Below, piece by piece: positions 52,875 through 55,719 of a stretch of DNA of 55,719 nt. Below the pieces are notes generated by a model. That model had not been told where the DNA came from. It searched no databases and saw nothing but the letters and a program-made list of their open reading frames with translations. The stretch covers positions 27,530 to 83,248 of the forward strand of contig NZ_QRDY01000011.1 in the NCBI RefSeq assembly GCF_003386205.1. Direction: 5' to 3'. Both the position numbers and the translations under genes were made by a program. This stretch comes from Cohnella lupini (GTDB lineage: Bacteria; Bacillota; Bacilli; Paenibacillales; Paenibacillaceae). How positions within the stretch are numbered: position 1 is the first letter of the stretch; every line of letters begins with the position of its first letter.

Positions 52875-53114
52875 ATTTGTCCGATCTGCAATGCGCTGAG
52901 CCCCCTAGAGATTTCTTGTCCGGATTGCGGTTCCGCGGCCGAAGACGAAGGTCGTTGGAGCGATTGGAGCGGTCCTTATGCCCCCTATGAACCCGCACAG
53001 CTCTCCGCCCAGGGAACCCTCGAAATCGCAATCGAGGTCATATGCCAACACGCCGTTCGCTGCATCGACTGTCATCGTCCTTTTACCGCAGACATTACCG
53101 CGTGGCATGTTTAG
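52872..53114 (+). CDS. Small zinc-ribbon protein
   Basis: About 80 residues with three CxxC pairs: C-P-I-C, C-P-D-C and C-I-D-C with an additional Cys-His near the end, so one or two zinc ribbons. Function unknown. I choose TTG 52872 because GAGGAGG is 8 bp upstream; an ATG at 52809 overlapping the yumC stop gives 101 residues but its first 21 residues are the hairpin. Its stop overlaps the end of the convergent sda gene by 3 bases. Confidence 0.6.
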   Translation: MICPICNALSPLEISCPDCGSAAEDEGRWSDWSGPYAPYEPAQLSAQGTLEIAIEVICQHAVRCIDCHRPFTADITAWHV

Positions 53115-53254
53115 AATCCCCGTTCTTCCGGAACGGATAGCTTTCTGCGCCTGATTTCGGATTTAAGCATACGTACGAATTCCCTTTCCAACTGCAAACG
53201 AAGAGCGCTACGGTAAGCATCCAACAATAGATCATCGGTCAATAGAGGCAACAT
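53111..53254 (-). CDS. sda: Sporulation inhibitor Sda
   Basis: A 47-residue protein starting M-L-P-L-L-T-D-D-L-L-L-D-A-Y-R-S-A and ending K-S-E-I-R-R-R-K-L-S. It matches Sda in length and in the pattern L-S-D-E-L-L-I-x-x-Y-x-K-A-x-x-x-x-L-x-x-x-F and I-x-R-R, a helical hairpin that blocks the sporulation kinase KinA from passing phosphate on. ATG 53252-53254 with AAAGGGTG 8 bp upstream; too short for many gene finders. Its promoter is followed upstream by DnaA boxes, as in B. subtilis, where DnaA raises sda when replication starts. Confidence 0.85.
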   Translation of the reverse strand: MLPLLTDDLLLDAYRSALRLQLEREFVRMLKSEIRRRKLSVPEERGF

Positions 53255-53294
53255 CGCCCACACCCTTTCCTTCTTTTAGGAAGATCGTGAAGGC

Positions 53295-53324
53295 ATCATA
53301 GCATGTCCTCAAGTTCGTGGACAA
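53295..53324 (-). promoter_or_regulatory. Promoter of sda
   Basis: -35 TTGTCC (53319-53324), 18-bp spacer, -10 TATGAT (53295-53300). The -35 lies within a degenerate DnaA box. Confidence 0.6.
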
Positions 53325-53332
53325 CCTTAAGG

Positions 53333-53431
53333 TTATCCACAACAGGGTGTGCGCAACTTGTGAGCAATTTGTTGAAAAATGCTTGTAGACCAATGTCGGC
53401 AAGGCGAGAATTGTGGATGAAGTTATACACA
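53333..53431. promoter_or_regulatory. DnaA box cluster upstream of sda
   Basis: TTATCCACA (53333-53341) is a perfect strong DnaA box, TTATACACA (53423-53431) fits TTATNCACA, and TGTGGATGA (53412-53420) is the inverse with one change. The first is 9 bp upstream of the sda -35. Confidence 0.8.
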
Positions 53432-53522
53432 GTTTTTTCATGGATGCTTTCATAAAGAACTTTCATAACCGCAAAATATTCAATTAGAGGATTCTATAGA
53501 AAAAGTTGTCGGAATGGGCGAG

Positions 53523-54194
53523 TTACTGCGGTCGAGTATTGACCTCTAACATCCAGATATGTCCGTTTCGGTCGATTCCGTAGTCATAACCCAGTTGTCC
53601 GATCCCGGGATAACGGCTCTCCAATAGCGCGGTTGAGGCATTCGTCAAATGTCGCATTTCCCTTTTTTTCGCGCCTACGACCCGGGAAGACAAAGAACGC
53701 CGAATTCCTTGGGCTGCCGACATCTTCGTCCCGCCCCGGCAAAGGTTCGTGACGAACAATCCGGGCCTCGCTAATCTCCCCACCATCGATCGATAAGTCC
53801 AATTCCCGTTTTCTTTGACGAATTTAACGCGATAATCGATCGGCCTTCCGCCGATCGTGGCCAAATGAATACCTCGTTGGATCAAATAAGCCCTTTTTCT
53901 CCGCGCTCCGTTCAAACCTCTCACCAGTGCTCCGAAACTGGAATACTTGCGCTTGGTCGATTTATGCGTAAGCCTGTAGGCATTCCCTATTCTTTCAACC
54001 TTGATGACTCCGATACCCCCTGCGCCGCAAACCGGTTTCACGACCACCATGCCGTATCTGGAAATCATTTTGCGCAAGTTCTCCGAATTATATAGTCTGG
54101 AAGACGGAATATGCCGAGCGATATAAGGATTGGATAGCAATGCGTTCGTCTTCACCCATTTGCTTGCCAATTGCCGACTGATCGTAACTTCCAT
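53523..54194 (-). CDS. YheC/YheD-family ATP-grasp protein (spore-coat associated)
   Basis: About 223 residues of the YheC/YheD ATP-grasp family: V-V-V-K-P-V-C-G-A-G-G-I-G-V (ATP loop, near 45), D-Y-R-V-K-F-V-K (near 125) and the metal-binding E-V-N-T-R-P at the very end. Only two residues follow E-V-N-T-R-P, so the C-terminus is minimal for the family; N-terminal domain is also short. Family members are found in the spore coat or cortex layer; the reaction is unknown. ATG 54192-54194 with AGGAG. Confidence 0.8.
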   Translation of the reverse strand: MEVTISRQLASKWVKTNALLSNPYIARHIPSSRLYNSENLRKMISRYGMVVVKPVCGAGGIGVIKVERIGNAYRLTHKSTKRKYSSFGALVRGLNGARRKRAYLIQRGIHLATIGGRPIDYRVKFVKENGNWTYRSMVGRLARPGLFVTNLCRGGTKMSAAQGIRRSLSSRVVGAKKREMRHLTNASTALLESRYPGIGQLGYDYGIDRNGHIWMLEVNTRPQ

Positions 54195-54308
54195 CCATCG
54201 GGCTCCTTCCCTGAGGGTATATATATACATACTCCGGTAGAAGGACATGATCTTGGATAAATGACGCCCGAAATTCGCCTTATTTTCCGCTTATTCTCCA
54301 TGAACGAC

Positions 54309-54366
54309 AAAAAACGGCTCCATCGACAAGCCCATGCTCCGCTGGCATGATGTCGTTATAGCCGTT
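54309..54366 (-). terminator. Structured terminator of the Spo0E-like gene
   Basis: Nested arms AACGGCT/AGCCGTT, CGACA/TGTCG and CATGC/GCATG end in six T on the minus strand. Confidence 0.85.
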
Positions 54367-54386
54367 TATGGATTGTCCGATTCCTT

Positions 54387-54617
54387 TCAGGCATCGCGTC
54401 GGTAATCCAACCGCGCAAACCCGCTAGTCTTCATTGCTTGCCCAGGCGTCCTGAATCTGACGCATCGTTCATAACGGTTAAGTTGGTCGTCGAGTAATTG
54501 AGACAACCGTAGAACCTGAGGATCGTTCATGCGCGCCCCGTTCTGAATGAACATTAAGACCATTTCGTTGCGCAGGTTCTCGATTCTTTGCTTGATCGTT
54601 CTAAGCGCTCTTCCCAT
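54387..54617 (-). CDS. Spo0E-like sporulation phosphatase
   Basis: A 76-residue helical protein: I-E-N-L-R-N-E-M near 12 and the signature S-Q-L-L-D near 45 with L-N-R-Y after it, which is the Spo0E/YisI/YnzD helix pair where the Asp drives removal of phosphate from Spo0A-P. It thus opposes sporulation. ATG 54615-54617 with GGGAGGG 7 bp upstream; the frame runs to 54668 without a site. With Sda 1.1 kb away, two brakes on the phosphorelay lie together. Confidence 0.85.
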   Translation of the reverse strand: MGRALRTIKQRIENLRNEMVLMFIQNGARMNDPQVLRLSQLLDDQLNRYERCVRFRTPGQAMKTSGFARLDYRRDA

Positions 54618-54668
54618 TGATTTCCCTCCCGTCCGAGGTGAATCCCATCCATTCTGCTTCATTAGCAT

Positions 54669-55053
54669 AACTAAAAAGTATATGGAAAGTTCATGGTAAA
54701 TTATTAGGTAAATGTTAGCAACATTCGCCGATGCGAATAATCATGATCGTCTTAACCCATTCTAATATGGACGGTGCAAGAGAGGTGTGGTTCCATTGGA
54801 CCAATCGGTGCAAGGACTGCAAGAGGGACTTATCTAATCACTTAGCCTTAGGAAGCGAGGGGTTGTGCTGCAGAGCATATCTGAACACACTCGCTTTATG
54901 TTTCTCCGTTAAACCGGAAAAGCATAAGAGCGGTGCCCGAAAAGTTCCATTGTCGCGAAGTGTGATGTTTTGAGACTCGTTCAATCAACCACCGTCAAGA
55001 GGAGCCTGTAATGGGCTCCTTCTTCTTATTGTCGCGAATGGAGTAGATGGCAA
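54669..55053. other. 385-bp gap with no confident gene
   Basis: An 80-residue frame at 54731-54973 (cysteine-rich, no recognised motif) has only a weak binding site and overlaps a better placed GAGAGG-TTG start at 54797 that stops after 13 codons. The hairpin AGGAGCC/GGCTCCT (55000-55020) before TTCTTCTTATT looks like a plus-strand terminator, so something short may be transcribed here. Confidence 0.3.
55000..55030 (+). terminator. Hairpin before the RNase H-like gene
   Basis: AGGAGCC-TGTAATG-GGCTCCT followed by a pyrimidine-rich tract (TTCTTCTTATT). Confidence 0.55.
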
Positions 55054-55575
55054 ATGAACGGTAGCCAAGAAAGATGGATTAGCAAAGCCTACGGCAATCC
55101 CCTGCTAAGGGACAAAATCGTCAATGCGGGCATGATTACCCTCTACTGCGATTATTCCGGTTTCGTTGATCGAAGCAGATATAGTGTTGCTTGCTGTTAC
55201 GTTCACGACCGATTCATAGGCATATCCGCCAAGCGGTTGCGTATGGATGTTGATGCCGATTCGAATTACGGGGAATTGTTAGCAGTTTTATATAGCTTGG
55301 AAATCCTCGATAAATGGCTTTCCGATATCGACAACAAACCGAAAATCGCCGTCGTCTATACCGACTGCAGTCGAATCGAGCGGATTTTGGGGAAGAGCGA
55401 ATCTCCGCGCCCGCATTACGCAAGGTCCAGGAACGAAATAATAATTGCTTTGAATCGATTGAGGGATAATTATCCAGGGGTAAGCGTGAGGGTAAGATAC
55501 ATAAGCAAACATAAGTCGAATAACGAACTCCATAGACTAGCCCATAACGCCGCCAGGGAAGCCGCGATGGAATAA
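55054..55575 (+). CDS. RNase H-like protein with an altered active site
   Basis: 173 residues of the RNase H fold: Asp33 in Y-C-D-Y-S-G, Glu74 in N-Y-G-E-L-L-A-V-L, Asp104 in Y-T-D-C-S. The last motif, normally N-x-x-A-D-x-L-A, reads N-N-E-L-H-R-L-A with His160 in place of the fourth Asp. The protein may therefore be weak, use another residue, or bind nucleic acid without cutting. N-terminal 27 residues precede the fold. ATG; only a weak GGAG upstream. Confidence 0.75.
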   Translation: MNGSQERWISKAYGNPLLRDKIVNAGMITLYCDYSGFVDRSRYSVACCYVHDRFIGISAKRLRMDVDADSNYGELLAVLYSLEILDKWLSDIDNKPKIAVVYTDCSRIERILGKSESPRPHYARSRNEIIIALNRLRDNYPGVSVRVRYISKHKSNNELHRLAHNAAREAAME

Positions 55576-55577
55576 AA

Positions 55578-55606
55578 AAACCTCCGATTTTATATATCGG
55601 AGGTTT
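55578..55606 (-). terminator. Terminator of erpA
   Basis: AAACCTCCGAT-N7-ATCGGAGGTTT with a long T-run on the minus strand, 22 bp past the erpA stop. Confidence 0.9.
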
Positions 55607-55628
55607 CGTAACTCTTAGCCCAACGGTC

Positions 55629-55719
55629 TTAGCAAGGCTCCGCTGCCGGATTACCCGCTTCGGTCGCCGTGCGGAACGATGATCCGCAGCCGCAAGTCGC
55701 CGTGGCGTTCGGATTGTTG
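55629..55719 (-). CDS. Iron-sulfur cluster insertion protein ErpA/IscA family (3' part)
   Basis: Only the last 30 codons are in the window. They read N-N-P-N-A-T-A-T-C-G-C-G-S-S-F-R-T, which is the C-terminal end of A-type carriers with the C-G-C-G cluster ligands, then a short tail ending E-P-C. In B. subtilis the match is YutM, found near yumB/yumC. It delivers [2Fe-2S] or [4Fe-4S] clusters to apo-enzymes. The start lies beyond 55719. Confidence 0.88.
   Translation of the reverse strand, partial: NNPNATATCGCGSSFRTATEAGNPAAEPC

Overview
The window looks like a chromosomal segment of an endospore-forming member of the Paenibacillaceae (Paenibacillus or Cohnella type). The evidence is Gram-positive ribosome binding sites (AGGAGG type) throughout, the Bacillus-type primosome genes dnaB and dnaI, hemQ, yumC, YqzM, YezD, YuiB and YdjO family genes, the sporulation regulators Sda and Spo0E, a YheC/YheD spore-coat ATP-grasp protein, and a three-subunit sdhCAB operon with a b558-type SdhC. 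Base composition is moderate and even. I see no tRNA or rRNA gene, no insertion sequence, no phage and no CRISPR array.

Layout. 1-420: repeats and dyads, then a terminator. 421-9414: cheX, a zinc-dependent phospholipase C-like protein, a UMF1 transporter, a PadR/DHA2 efflux pair, a LysR regulator with a PHP phosphatase, and a DoxX/pirin pair divergent from an HxlR regulator. 9504-16020: a CHASE4 chemoreceptor, then a VanY-like carboxypeptidase followed by a two-component system and a beta-propeller lipoprotein. 16021-21027: a 51-bp tandem array, sdhCAB and a divergent LysR gene. 21028-28000: two c-di-AMP (ydaO-type) riboswitches, one ahead of a LysM-3D wall protein and one ahead of a ktrB-ktrB-ktrA-CPA1 antiporter operon, with a polysaccharide deacetylase between. 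28049-33348: a CPBP protease, a methyltransferase-DedA-two-component operon, and cold-shock genes. 33611-39184: uvrC, a YqzM gene, and a sulfate uptake operon. 39185-42905: four-part replication/repeat region with dnaI, dnaB and three tandem arrays. 43068-52809: alpha/beta hydrolase, GtrA, YuiB, hemQ, proline catabolism (pruA and proline dehydrogenase), aspA, type II NADH dehydrogenase and yumC. 52810-55719: a zinc-ribbon protein, sda with DnaA boxes upstream, a YheC/D protein, a Spo0E-like phosphatase, an RNase H-like protein and the 3' end of an ErpA/IscA gene.

How parts fit together. Potassium and turgor control is concentrated at 21-28 kb: c-di-AMP would be sensed by two riboswitch RNAs and probably by the RCK_C domain of the KtrA protein. 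Respiration genes (sdhCAB, type II NADH dehydrogenase with a Rex-like operator, hemQ, proline and aspartate catabolism) are scattered through the second half. Replication initiation (dnaB, dnaI) and the checkpoint on sporulation (sda behind DnaA boxes, spo0E-like) occur within 15 kb of each other.

The most unusual feature is four intergenic tandem arrays with unrelated sequences but the same period of 51 bp (one alternates 50 and 51). One of them sits between dnaB and dnaI. Other notable signals are a large hairpin with a U-run in the cold-shock leader, a hairpin that contains the ribosome binding site of the zinc-ribbon gene, a palindromic operator placed exactly between the -35 and -10 of the PadR/efflux operon, and a collagen-like G-X-Y tail on the efflux pump.
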